Below are positions 35,448 to 43,995 of a stretch of 64,000 nt of DNA, in pieces. Numbering within the stretch: position 1 is the first letter of the stretch; each line of letters begins with the position of its first letter. The position numbers were made by a program, and so were the translations under genes. This DNA is from Solilutibacter pythonis. Lineage in GTDB: Bacteria; Pseudomonadota; Gammaproteobacteria; Xanthomonadales; Xanthomonadaceae. The stretch is taken from contig NZ_RFLY01000005.1 of assembly GCF_003697345.1 (NCBI RefSeq), positions 124,001 through 188,000 of the forward strand. Reading direction: 5' to 3'. The notes below the pieces were generated by a model. That model made no database searches. It was not told the DNA's origin and was given only the letters and a program-made list of their open reading frames with translations.

Positions 35448-37532
35448 TTAGAAATACGCCGTGATGCCGATGCCCAGCGTGCGTGGGCGCCCGGCGCTCA
35501 TGATGGTCTGGGTGCCGGAGAATGGCAGGCTGTAAAGGTTGGTGGCGTATTTCTGGTTGAACAGGTTTTCGCCGTATAGATATACGTCGTAACCTTGCAG
35601 TCGGTAGCCCAGGCGGCCATCGAACACGCCGTGGCTGTCGATCTTCAGCGTATTGGCCGCATCGGTGTAGCTGGCCGTGCGATAGCGGTAATCCATCACG
35701 CCGTACAGGCCGTAGCCTTGGTCGTAGCTCATCCCCAGCGCCGTGGTGAAGCGGGGCGCGTTGGTCATCTGTTTACCGCCGAACACACCGCTTGCGTATC
35801 GGGTCCGGTTGATGCCGAATGTGCCGTTCAAACGCCAGCCGCCGCCGAACAACCAGGAAATGTCGGCTTCGGCTCCATGGCTGTATGCCTGCTTCACGTT
35901 GAAGACCTGGATGCTGTTGAGCGCGCTAATGCTACGGCCGTGGGCGTCTTTGATGTCAAGGTAGAACAGGTTGAGGTCCAGCCAAAGACGATTTCCCAGC
36001 CAGGCCGATTTCACGCCCAACGAATAATCGGCGGTCTTTTGCGGTGAAAATCGCGCTTTGTCGGCCGACGTCTCGGTGAAGTTGAAGCCGCCGGACTGGT
36101 AGCCGCGCGACACGCCGGCATACCAGAGCGTGCCGTTTTCCTGGGTGTAGCCAAGGCTGAACTTGGGAAGCCAGATGTCCCAGCGGTCGCCGCGGCTGTA
36201 ACTCGTGCGGGTTTCCATGCCGCCGATGATCACGTGGTCCTTGTAGTCGATTCGTTTGTCGTCGCGTTGCCAGCGCAAGCCAATCGTGCTCTCCAGACGC
36301 GAACCGAGCGGCACGGTCAACTGCCCGAATGCGGCGACTTGTTTGCCTCTCACGTCGGTCATGTTGTGCGCCTGCATGTGGCCGAACAACGAGTTCGGCA
36401 CCACGGAGCCGTTGTCGAGGGCGTCGTAGAGGTTGTTCTGGTAATAGAGGCCCGCCACCCAGCGCAGCGCTTTCTGTCCGGCGAAACGCAGTTCATGAGA
36501 GCGGTTGGAGACGATGGAATGATCGATGAAGCGGGCGCCGTCGAGGCTGCCGATGTTGGGCGAGAAACTGCCGTTGGTGCGATCCATGTCCGACTGGTGT
36601 CGCGCGTCGGTGCGCTGGTTGGTGCCCAGATAAGTGGTGATGAAAGGGCCGAAATCATGTTCGACTTTCAGCGATTGCTCGTCGAGGGCGACTTTGTTCC
36701 AGGTTTCGACTTCCTGTCGGGTATGTCTCCGGAAATCACGGCCGGCGTAGAGGGGAATGCCGCCATTGTTCTTGTTTTCGTTGTTGAAGCTCAACACGGC
36801 GTGCGTTTGCCCGGACAGGCGCCACAACAGACTGCCTTTGTATTGGGCGCTGTTGATCTTGTCGTAGTTTTTATCCACGCCGGGGAAGCGGTTTTCCAGA
36901 TAACCGTTACTGTGTCGATAGCGTGCGGACAGGGTGAGGCTGAGCGTTTCATCGATCAGATCTCCGCTGAAGGACGCCGTGGCGAAACGTCCACCGTATT
37001 CGGCCAATTCGGCGCCAAGCTGGCCCCGTGGCGCGCCCGATTCCTGGCGGGTGATGATGTTAATGACGCCGCCCATGCTGTTTTGCCCGTACAGCGTGCT
37101 CTGCGCGCCACGCAGCACTTCGACCCGTTCGATGTTCAGAAGTCCCAGATCCATGCCATAGACGGAGGAGTGCGGCACGCCGTCGATGTAAATCGTGATG
37201 GCGGATTCCTGGGTGAACGCGGAGGTGGTCAGGCCGCGGTAGCTGGGCGATGCGAATACGCCGTAGTTGTTGGACACCGTCGTGTTGGGGAGTCTTCTCA
37301 ACAGCGGCTCCAGCGAGTAGATGCCGCTTTGTTCGAGTTGTTCGCCGGTAATGACCTGTATCGAAGCCGGAATTTCACGGGCGTTTTCTTCCAGTTTGTT
37401 AGCCGTCACGGTGATACTTTCCAACACCGTTTTTTCGGGTGGCGGAGCCTCGGTGCGTTCGTCTTCCGCGGCTTGCGCCAGCGGCGCGCATAGCAGCAAC
37501 ATGGAACCGAATAAAGTCAGATGTGAACGCAT
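35448..37532 (-). CDS. TonB-dependent outer-membrane receptor (FyuA-like)
   Basis: 694 aa. A signal peptide ends near PLAQAAEDE. A TonB-box-like segment, ESITVTANK, is followed by the plug domain with VLRGAQSTLYGQNSMGGVIN. A 22-strand-type barrel follows and ends in the terminal aromatic residue of GIGITAYF. Receptors of this kind bring ferric siderophores into the periplasm. It heads the receptor-MFS-transferase-thiolase operon, and its promoter shares a sequence box with the synthetase operon, which makes it the presumed receptor for the P1-P6 product. The ATG at 37532 is chosen because the signal peptide starts there and AAGGA precedes it; the frame is open for 22 more codons upstream. Confidence 0.94.
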   Translation of the reverse strand: MRSHLTLFGSMLLLCAPLAQAAEDERTEAPPPEKTVLESITVTANKLEENAREIPASIQVITGEQLEQSGIYSLEPLLRRLPNTTVSNNYGVFASPSYRGLTTSAFTQESAITIYIDGVPHSSVYGMDLGLLNIERVEVLRGAQSTLYGQNSMGGVINIITRQESGAPRGQLGAELAEYGGRFATASFSGDLIDETLSLTLSARYRHSNGYLENRFPGVDKNYDKINSAQYKGSLLWRLSGQTHAVLSFNNENKNNGGIPLYAGRDFRRHTRQEVETWNKVALDEQSLKVEHDFGPFITTYLGTNQRTDARHQSDMDRTNGSFSPNIGSLDGARFIDHSIVSNRSHELRFAGQKALRWVAGLYYQNNLYDALDNGSVVPNSLFGHMQAHNMTDVRGKQVAAFGQLTVPLGSRLESTIGLRWQRDDKRIDYKDHVIIGGMETRTSYSRGDRWDIWLPKFSLGYTQENGTLWYAGVSRGYQSGGFNFTETSADKARFSPQKTADYSLGVKSAWLGNRLWLDLNLFYLDIKDAHGRSISALNSIQVFNVKQAYSHGAEADISWLFGGGWRLNGTFGINRTRYASGVFGGKQMTNAPRFTTALGMSYDQGYGLYGVMDYRYRTASYTDAANTLKIDSHGVFDGRLGYRLQGYDVYLYGENLFNQKYATNLYSLPFSGTQTIMSAGRPRTLGIGITAYF

Positions 37533-37560
37533 TGAGGAATTCCTTCGGAACACGGCAAAC

Positions 37561-37579
37561 AAGAATGAGAATGCTATCC
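37561..37579 (-). promoter_or_regulatory. Weak Fur-box-like half site before the receptor operon
   Basis: AATGAGAAT reproduces the first half of the Fur consensus, as in the site at 32087-32105, but the second half is poor (about 11 of 19 positions overall). It lies 29-47 bp before the receptor start, where a repressor would block the promoter. Confidence 0.4.
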
Positions 37580-37594
37580 AATGTATGTCTACCG

Positions 37595-37666
37595 GCACTG
37601 ACGAATCGGGAGTCTTTACGACAAAAAATCCCGATCCGGGTGGTGTGACTCCCTTTGTCGGTAGTT
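37595..37666. repeat. 72-bp direct repeat, copy 1 (receptor/ABC intergenic region)
   Basis: Copy 1 of a 72-bp element that recurs 94 bp away with 66 of 72 identical bases. It contains ACGAATCGGGAGTCTTTA (37601-37618), the box shared with the synthetase promoter. Further in there is an opposed GACTCCC (37648-37654) and an ATCGGGA / TCCCGAT inverted pair, so each copy has internal dyad symmetry. It lies 63 bp upstream of the receptor ATG. It may be a duplicated operator or a small repeat family; only two copies are visible here. Confidence 0.85.
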
Positions 37667-37688
37667 ACTTCCGATATATATTTTTCCA

Positions 37689-37760
37689 GCACTGACGAAT
37701 CGGGAGTCTCTGCGACGAAAAATCCTGATCCGGGTGGTGCGACTCCCTTTGTCGGTGGTT
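37689..37760. repeat. 72-bp direct repeat, copy 2
   Basis: The second copy differs from copy 1 at six positions, all transitions. It keeps ACGAATCGGGAGTC and the opposed GACTCCC. It ends 89 bp before the divergent ABC ATPase gene, so one copy is nearer each divergent operon. Confidence 0.85.
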
Positions 37761-37849
37761 CCTCTCCAGAAGGCTGCTCCACCATGCCATGCCGTTGCGG
37801 GCGATTTACCTGGAGCCGCGCGCCAATACACATGGGAGAGTAAGACACG

Positions 37850-38740
37850 ATGGGTGAGATTCACTCGGGGCTGCGGCTGGCCGGCCTGACCAAGACCTAT
37901 GCCAATGGGGTTCACGCGCTGCAAGGCGTGTCGTTGGACGTGCGGCCGGGGCTGTTCGGACTGCTGGGGCCCAACGGCGCCGGCAAGAGCACGCTGATGC
38001 GCACGTTGGCGGGCTTGCAGCGACCGGACGAGGGGGGAATCCATCTCGATGGTCACGACGTACTGGCCGATCCGCATTACCTGCGGCAGCGCCTGGGATA
38101 TCTGCCGCAACAGATCGGCGCCTATCCTGGCGTGAATGCCTGGACGTTGCTGGAACGCTTCGCTTGGTTGAAGGGGCGCGCGCAACGTGCCGAGCGGCGC
38201 CAGGAAGTGACGCAACTCTTGGAGCGGGTCAACCTGCTGGATGCGGCGGATCGTCCGGTGGCGACTTATTCCGGGGGCATGCTTCGCCGTTTCGGTATCG
38301 CTATCGCGTTGCTTGGGCGGCCGCGTCTGTTGATCGTGGATGAGCCGACCGCCGGACTCGACCCGGCCGAGCGGAATCGTTTCCATCGGGTGCTGGCGGA
38401 AGTCGCCGACGATGCCATGGTGCTGCTTTCGACCCATATCGTCGAGGATGTGGAGCACCTCTGTCAGCACGTGGCGATTCTCGCTGGCGGTCGTATCGTT
38501 GCCGAGGGCGCACCGGCGGAATTGGTACGGCCGTTGGCTGGGCGGCTCTGGTCGCGGATCGTCCCGCGTGGCGAGGCGTTGCCGGAGCGGGAGGTGCAGC
38601 TGGTTGCGGTGGCGACTGGCACGTTGGCGGTGATCGAGGCGGCATCGCCACCACCGGGCTACGTGCCGTTCCCGCCACGCCTGGAGGAGGCTTATCACCT
38701 GGCGCTGAAGGCGGCCGGAGCGGAGGAACGCTCGGCATGA
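37850..38740 (+). CDS. ABC transporter ATP-binding protein
   Basis: 296 aa. It has Walker A GPNGAGKST, a Q-loop in GYLPQQIG, the signature as YSGGMLRR, Walker B LLIVDEPTAGLD and the H-loop STHIVED. The subfamily resembles ABC-2-type ATPases that pair with membrane permeases. The stop overlaps the start of the next gene as ATGA, so the two form one transporter. A strong GGGAGAG site precedes the ATG. It is divergent from the metallophore receptor operon across the repeated 72-bp element. Membership in the same regulon is plausible but unproven, and the substrate is unknown. Confidence 0.93.
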   Translation: MGEIHSGLRLAGLTKTYANGVHALQGVSLDVRPGLFGLLGPNGAGKSTLMRTLAGLQRPDEGGIHLDGHDVLADPHYLRQRLGYLPQQIGAYPGVNAWTLLERFAWLKGRAQRAERRQEVTQLLERVNLLDAADRPVATYSGGMLRRFGIAIALLGRPRLLIVDEPTAGLDPAERNRFHRVLAEVADDAMVLLSTHIVEDVEHLCQHVAILAGGRIVAEGAPAELVRPLAGRLWSRIVPRGEALPEREVQLVAVATGTLAVIEAASPPPGYVPFPPRLEEAYHLALKAAGAEERSA

Positions 38741-41700
38741 GGTTCTGGCTCAGAGAAACGTTCGATGAATTCCGTCAGGGGCTGCGCGGCGTGCTGGTGC
38801 CGCTGGTGTATTTGCTGCTGACCGTGCATCTGCTGACGGTGCTGACCAGCGCCGATTATCTGCGCCAGATGGGGGCGGTGGACATCCCGCGCAATGCTCC
38901 GGCGATCCTGTGCCTGATGGCGGCCGGCAATGCGTTCTTCCTGTTTTTCATCTGGGCTTGGTTGTTCGCCCAGCCGATACGCCGCGACCGGGTGGCCTGT
39001 CTGCATGAAGTGATCTACGCCGCGCCGTTCGGTTTGCGGGGCTGGCTACTGGCGCGGTTCTGCGGCGCGCTGGGTGTGGCGGTGCTGGTGGGGTGCACCT
39101 ACGTGGCCGGGTTCCTGCTGGTGCCTGTGCTGGGTACGCTTGGCTGGGTGCCGGCCGAGGCCATCGGGCCGGTGCCGGTGCGGGCACTGTTGTTCAGTTT
39201 CTTCGTCTACACCCTGCCTTTGGCGATCGGCGCGGGCAGTCTTTACATGGTGGCCATGTTGCGCTGGCGCGGCCTGCTTGGCCCGTTCGTCCTGGCCGCC
39301 CTGCTGGTGGTGTGCTGGATGAGCGCGATGATGCTGAAGGATGCCCAGTCCGGCTCGGTGTTGCCGTTGCTGCTGGATCCGTCCGCCTATGCGTTGACCG
39401 AAGCGCAGGTCGAACAATGGACACCCTGGCAGAAAGCCACGCAGGTGCCCGGACTCGATGGCGTATTCCTGCTCAACCGCCTGATCTGGTGCGGTGCGCC
39501 ATTGCTGCTGCTGGCGGTGACGTTGTGGCGTACCCGGCGGGAGCACCTGGTGGGAGAGGGGGTGCCGAAACAGCGCCGTATCCACACCGGGCATCGCCGT
39601 CCGCCGTCCGTGTCAAATCTGGCCTTGTCCGCGCCGGGGCGCGTCGGCCCGCTGGGCTGGACCGGGGCCGCGCTGAAGGAAGCGGGCTGGCAGATTCGCC
39701 GCGTCGCGCTGCGTCCCTGGTTCTGGGGAATTTGTCTGGCCTTGGTGTTTGCACAGAGCGCTTCGGGGCTGATGTACATCGTGCAGCATGCCGAAGGTCC
39801 GCTCTTGCCGAGCCCTGAGTTGGTCATGCCGCTGTTGAACCAGATGTTCTATCTGGTACTGGCAATGCTGGTGGTGGCATTGACCGGCGTGCAGTGGCGG
39901 AGAGATCAATTGCCGGGCTTGGACGAGATGCTCGACGCCACGGCCGCCCCGCTGTCCGTGCGTCTGGTTGGACGCGCGCTGTGCGTGTTTTCCCTGACCT
40001 TGGCGTTGTGCCTGACGGTGGCCATTTCCGCCGCGCTGGTGGCTGTGTCTGGCGGACAGGGAATGGCCTGGGCAATGCCATTGGCCTATCAACTGGCGTT
40101 GATATTGCCGTCGTTCCTGGAGTTGGCCGGGCTGACGATCCTGCTGCACGCCCTGATTCGGCATACGGGAGCGGCACATGCCTGCGCCATCCTGCTGGCG
40201 TTCGTATTGTTCGTCAACGACAGGGTGGGCCTTGTAAGTTATCCGCCCATGCGCTTCGCGATGCCGATTTATCCGGCCATCTCCGGGCTCTCGGGGTTGT
40301 CGCCGTGGTCGGCCAACTTGTTTTGGCTGATCTCGTTCAAACTGCTGTTGGCATTGTTGTGCGTGGTGCTGGCGATGTGGGTGAGCCCGGCCGGTACCGA
40401 GGAGCCGGGGCGCCGCGCGCTGGGCGAACGCTTACGTCTTCGCTGGCGACAGGGCGTGGGGCCGGTGGCGGCGGTGCTTCTGCTGGGGTGGCTGGCGGTG
40501 CTGCCGGTGCTGCACACAGGCTACGTAAGCCGTGGCGACTACGCGGCCCGGACGACCACCATGGCCGAACAGGCCGCTTGGGAGCGTGAGTGGTGGGCAT
40601 CGTTCGGTGCCTTCTCGGTGGCGGGGGGCGAAGTCGATCTGCGACTGGACTCGGCCTTGCCGGGATTGACCGGGCAGTGGCGTTTGCATGGCGTGCGTAC
40701 CGATAGCGGCCATCTGTTTTTCCGCCTGCCGCCAGGCGTTAGCGAGATAAATGCCGTGCAAGGGGAGGATGTCCTGCACGGCGCGCGCATCGGCGAACAA
40801 TGGGTGCTGCCCCTGCACGGTTGCAAAGAGGCCGTGTCTTGTGAAATCACACTGCATTGGCGGCTCGATGCCGGCGGCTGGCATACCCGCGAACGGGTTG
40901 CGCGCACCGGTGTCATGCCGCAGTGGATGGATGGTGACGACATCTGGCTGCTGGCGGCCGATGTGATGCCGAATCTGGGCGTGGACAACGATGCCTTGTT
41001 GCGTCTGCCGATGGAACGCGAAACCCACGGTTTGCCGGCGCAACCGCGACTGGCGCCAGCGGTGGCCAGTGCGGTATTGCAGCACGCAGCGCCTCCGGCG
41101 GACTGGCGCTGGACATTGCGCGATGCCGGGGGACGGATGCTGGCGAGCGGAAATACCGATGGCGCATTGAATTTCGCGTTCACCCGGATAGCCTCGCTGA
41201 AGGAGGCCAAGGTCGGGGGCCTTGACATGCGCTATGACCGCCAGCGTGCCGGTATCGCACCGCAGGTCGCCAAGGATGTGGCGGACATGGCCCGTTGCGT
41301 GGCGGCTCATCTGGGCGAATCGCTGCCGGTGCGCGAAGTGGTGCAATGGCCGCGCGGTCTCCAGGAAAGTCGCTACGTGGATGGCCGCCTGCTGCTGGCC
41401 GAGGCCCCCAACTGGGATGCCGGAACAACGGGTATGGGCCGCTGGCTGCGCCGCGCTGAAATTGCCGCGACGCTGGTCAGGGGACAATTGCTCTCGCGCA
41501 GTGGCATCCGTCATGCCGAGGGCAGCCAGGCCCTGACACTGGCGCTGCCCGAAGCACTGGGCTTGCAATGCGTCGGCGAGACCGATGGCATGAGCGCTTT
41601 CGCGGCGTTGATCGGTCACTCCAGTGAAGCCGCTGGTCAGGCGCTGGTGGAGAGCGAAGTACCGGTCGGCCCGTTGGCGCAAGCGCGCGCGGCCGATTGG

Positions 41701-42105
41701 GTGCGGCCTTATGGCGCGCAGGCATCGTTGTCCTGGCTGCGTCAACACGGCGCGACCGGCCTTCTCTCATTGGCCCGGCGCGTGGCGGCCGGCGAACAGG
41801 CGATGACCGTGCTGCCGATGGCGGGCATGGCGGCATTGCTGGGGCCACCGCAGGCATACGACATTCATTTCGATGCATCCGCGCGCAAGGCGACGGGGAA
41901 ACGCTGGCAATGGGCGCGGGGCAATTGGGAAGCGTTGCCGCAACCTCCATCCGCGCAGCGCTGGCTGTTCCCGCCAACGGCGCGCGAGGCGTTGGCGCCA
42001 TCCGTCGCTGGCCAGGCCGTGCCGGAGGTGCTGTATTTAGATGTCGCCCCGGGTTTCGAACGTACTCCGGAGGACAATGCCGTTTTGTCGGCGAAACAGA
42101 AATGA
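38737..42105 (+). CDS. ABC-2-type permease fused to a peptidase-like domain without a zinc motif
   Basis: 1,122 aa. The first 600 or so residues hold about twelve hydrophobic segments in two halves, each starting with a long amphipathic region (MRFWLRETFDEFRQGL and LKEAGWQIRRVALRP). The remaining 500 or so residues are soluble and laid out like the M1-aminopeptidase-like half of known ABC-permease/M1-peptidase fusions. I find no HExxH. Where a helix with the zinc motif would be expected there is RRAEIAATLVRGQLL, so catalysis is unlikely. The soluble half may instead bind substrate. Translation is coupled to the ATPase gene. Assignment to the peptidase fold is from overall layout, not from a conserved motif. 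Confidence 0.82.
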   Translation: MRFWLRETFDEFRQGLRGVLVPLVYLLLTVHLLTVLTSADYLRQMGAVDIPRNAPAILCLMAAGNAFFLFFIWAWLFAQPIRRDRVACLHEVIYAAPFGLRGWLLARFCGALGVAVLVGCTYVAGFLLVPVLGTLGWVPAEAIGPVPVRALLFSFFVYTLPLAIGAGSLYMVAMLRWRGLLGPFVLAALLVVCWMSAMMLKDAQSGSVLPLLLDPSAYALTEAQVEQWTPWQKATQVPGLDGVFLLNRLIWCGAPLLLLAVTLWRTRREHLVGEGVPKQRRIHTGHRRPPSVSNLALSAPGRVGPLGWTGAALKEAGWQIRRVALRPWFWGICLALVFAQSASGLMYIVQHAEGPLLPSPELVMPLLNQMFYLVLAMLVVALTGVQWRRDQLPGLDEMLDATAAPLSVRLVGRALCVFSLTLALCLTVAISAALVAVSGGQGMAWAMPLAYQLALILPSFLELAGLTILLHALIRHTGAAHACAILLAFVLFVNDRVGLVSYPPMRFAMPIYPAISGLSGLSPWSANLFWLISFKLLLALLCVVLAMWVSPAGTEEPGRRALGERLRLRWRQGVGPVAAVLLLGWLAVLPVLHTGYVSRGDYAARTTTMAEQAAWEREWWASFGAFSVAGGEVDLRLDSALPGLTGQWRLHGVRTDSGHLFFRLPPGVSEINAVQGEDVLHGARIGEQWVLPLHGCKEAVSCEITLHWRLDAGGWHTRERVARTGVMPQWMDGDDIWLLAADVMPNLGVDNDALLRLPMERETHGLPAQPRLAPAVASAVLQHAAPPADWRWTLRDAGGRMLASGNTDGALNFAFTRIASLKEAKVGGLDMRYDRQRAGIAPQVAKDVADMARCVAAHLGESLPVREVVQWPRGLQESRYVDGRLLLAEAPNWDAGTTGMGRWLRRAEIAATLVRGQLLSRSGIRHAEGSQALTLALPEALGLQCVGETDGMSAFAALIGHSSEAAGQALVESEVPVGPLAQARAADWVRPYGAQASLSWLRQHGATGLLSLARRVAAGEQAMTVLPMAGMAALLGPPQAYDIHFDASARKATGKRWQWARGNWEALPQPPSAQRWLFPPTAREALAPSVAGQAVPEVLYLDVAPGFERTPEDNAVLSAKQK

Positions 42106-42274
42106 CGCGTTAGGGAGGGAAGCGCCGGCGGCGGCCACTCGTCGCCGGCGAAACCTCGGGCCGTATTTCCATGCACCTTGTCCGGGATACCCGATGGATG
42201 AATGGCAGGCTGCCGGAGCGGACTGCGTGGGATATCCGGCTCAAGTAGTGCGGAATCCGGGGAAATGCCGGATT

Positions 42275-42295
42275 ATTTCGTCGATCCGACGAAAT
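42275..42295. promoter_or_regulatory. Perfect palindrome, probable operator of the AsnC/Lrp gene
   Basis: ATTTCGTCG and CGACGAAAT flank a 3-bp centre (ATC). The site ends 22 bp before the start of the AsnC/Lrp-type gene, the usual location for autoregulation by dimeric Lrp-family proteins. The rest of 42106-42317 shows no gene. Confidence 0.6.
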
Positions 42296-42317
42296 CGCTC
42301 CGTTTGGCTTCCCACCG

Positions 42318-42749
42318 ATGAAGATCACCGCCGCCGACCAGTCACTGTTGAGCCTGCTGCGTGAGAACGCCCGCGCCTCCACCGCTGAGATCGCGCGCCG
42401 GCTCAAGCTCTCGCGCACCACGGTGCAAAGCCGGATCGACCGGCTCGAGCGCGATGGCGTGATCACCGGTTACGGCGTGCGGGTCAGCGATGAAGCCGAA
42501 CGCGGCCACGTGCGCGCCCACATCATGGTCACGCTGGCCCCGCGTCAGATGCCGACGGTGATCGCCGAGTTGAAGGCGATACCGGAAGTGCGAGCGCTGC
42601 ATTCGGTCAGCGGCCCGTCCGATTTGATTGCCTTCGGCGTCGCGTCGGATGTCGAGGCGATGGACGCGCTGACCGATCGCATCGGCATGATCGAGGGCGT
42701 GGAGCGCACCACCTCGGCGATCATTCTTTCCACCAAATTCGAGCGTTGA
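42318..42749 (+). CDS. AsnC/Lrp-family transcriptional regulator
   Basis: 143 aa. An N-terminal winged helix-turn-helix (ADQSLLSLLRENARASTAEI, then LKLSRTTVQSRIDRLE) is followed by a C-terminal RAM/Lrp effector domain (residues 65-140), with VRALHSVSGPSDLIAF in the central strand-turn. Such proteins sense amino acids and bind palindromic DNA as dimers or octamers. A perfect palindrome lies directly upstream. Neighbours do not indicate the target: an ABC transporter ends 212 bp before and queA begins 117 bp after. Confidence 0.93.
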   Translation: MKITAADQSLLSLLRENARASTAEIARRLKLSRTTVQSRIDRLERDGVITGYGVRVSDEAERGHVRAHIMVTLAPRQMPTVIAELKAIPEVRALHSVSGPSDLIAFGVASDVEAMDALTDRIGMIEGVERTTSAIILSTKFER

Positions 42750-42866
42750 TCGTCGGCATGGAACCGCGCGCATCCACGCCGCCGACGGTAATCGAGGACA
42801 ATGGAAAGCGTGTCCATTTCCGATAGCCGATTGGCCGCGCCAATCCCGATCACGACCCGGCCCGTC

Positions 42867-43892
42867 ATGAAAAAATCCGATTTCCGTTTCGACTTGCCGC
42901 CCGAGCTGATCGCCCAGGCGCCGCTGCCCGAGCGTTCCGCCAGCCGGCTGCTGGTGGTGCCGGCCGGCGAGTGCGGGTTCGCCGATCGCGGCATCCGCGA
43001 ACTGCCGGCGCTTTTGCGCGAGGGCGATCTGCTGGTGTTCAACGACACCCGGGTGATCCCCGCGCGGCTGTTCGGGCGGAAGACCAGCGGCGGACGGGTG
43101 GAAATCCTGATCGAACGCCTGCTGCCGGAAAACGAGGCGCGCGTGCAGATTGGCGCCAGCAAGGCGCCGAAGCCGGGCAGCCGCATCGAACTGGATGCCG
43201 GGGGCGAAGTCGAAGTGCTGGGCCGCGACGATGCGTTCTACCACCTGCGCTTCCATATCGGCCAGCCGCTGGAGAAATGGCTGGTCGATGCCGGCCGTCT
43301 GCCGCTGCCGCCCTACATCGAGCGCATGCCGGACGCCGCCGACGCCGAGCGCTACCAGACCGTGTTCGCCCGGCATACCGGCGCGGTGGCCGCGCCGACC
43401 GCCGGCCTGCATTTCGACCAGCCGTTGCTGGACGCGCTGCGCTCGAAGGGCGTCGAGTTCGGCCACGTCACGCTGCACGTCGGTGCCGGCACCTTCCAGC
43501 CGATGCGCGCCGAAAACGCGCACGAGCACGTCATGCACAGCGAATGGCTGAACGTCGGCGCGGAGTTGGTGCGGCAGGTGCGCGAAACCCGCGCGCGCGG
43601 CGGCCGGGTGATTGCGGTCGGCACCACGGTGGTGCGCGCGCTGGAGAGCGCGATGCGCGACGGCCAGCTACAGCCGTTCGCCGGCGAGACCCGGATATTC
43701 ATCTTTCCCGGTTATCGCATCGAGAGCGTGGACGCGATGCTGACCAACTTCCACCTGCCGGAAAGCACGCTGCTGATGCTGGTTTCGGCTTTCGCCGGGC
43801 GCGAGCGCATCCTCGTCGCCTATGCGCACGCGGTGGCGCGCCGCTACCGCTTTTTCAGCTATGGGGATGCGATGCTGCTCTGGGGCCGGTGA
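42867..43892 (+). CDS. queA: S-adenosylmethionine:tRNA ribosyltransferase-isomerase
   Basis: 341 aa. It transfers the ribosyl part of SAM to preQ1 in the tRNA wobble position to give epoxyqueuosine. Family motifs are [48 protein letters not shown] and [16 protein letters not shown]. Length is standard. The start is placed at [11 protein letters not shown], where homology begins; the open frame adds 22 non-conserved codons upstream. The next queuosine gene, tgt, follows 2.8 kb away, separated by a TonB-receptor gene on the opposite strand. Confidence 0.97.
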   Translation: MKKSDFRFDLPPELIAQAPLPERSASRLLVVPAGECGFADRGIRELPALLREGDLLVFNDTRVIPARLFGRKTSGGRVEILIERLLPENEARVQIGASKAPKPGSRIELDAGGEVEVLGRDDAFYHLRFHIGQPLEKWLVDAGRLPLPPYIERMPDAADAERYQTVFARHTGAVAAPTAGLHFDQPLLDALRSKGVEFGHVTLHVGAGTFQPMRAENAHEHVMHSEWLNVGAELVRQVRETRARGGRVIAVGTTVVRALESAMRDGQLQPFAGETRIFIFPGYRIESVDAMLTNFHLPESTLLMLVSAFAGRERILVAYAHAVARRYRFFSYGDAMLLWGR

Positions 43893-43950
43893 GAACGATC
43901 ACGCCTGGTATTACCCCGGGGCGCGAATGACGAATGCGCCGGCAAGCAAG

Positions 43951-43975
43951 AACCCCGCAGCCAGGCCGCGGGGTT
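43951..43975. terminator. Bidirectional hairpin between queA and the convergent receptor gene
   Basis: AACCCCGC and GCGGGGTT form an 8-bp stem with a 9-nt loop between two convergent genes. There is no strong T-run on either side. Confidence 0.65.
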
Positions 43976-43995
43976 CGGGACTGCGAGCCGATCGC

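Noticed and set aside
1-37760. Calling the cluster yersiniabactin or pyochelin biosynthesis
   Set aside because: No salicylate synthase, salicyl-AMP ligase, aryl carrier protein, reductase (Irp3/PchG type) or terminal TE is present, and the PKS/NRPS order differs.
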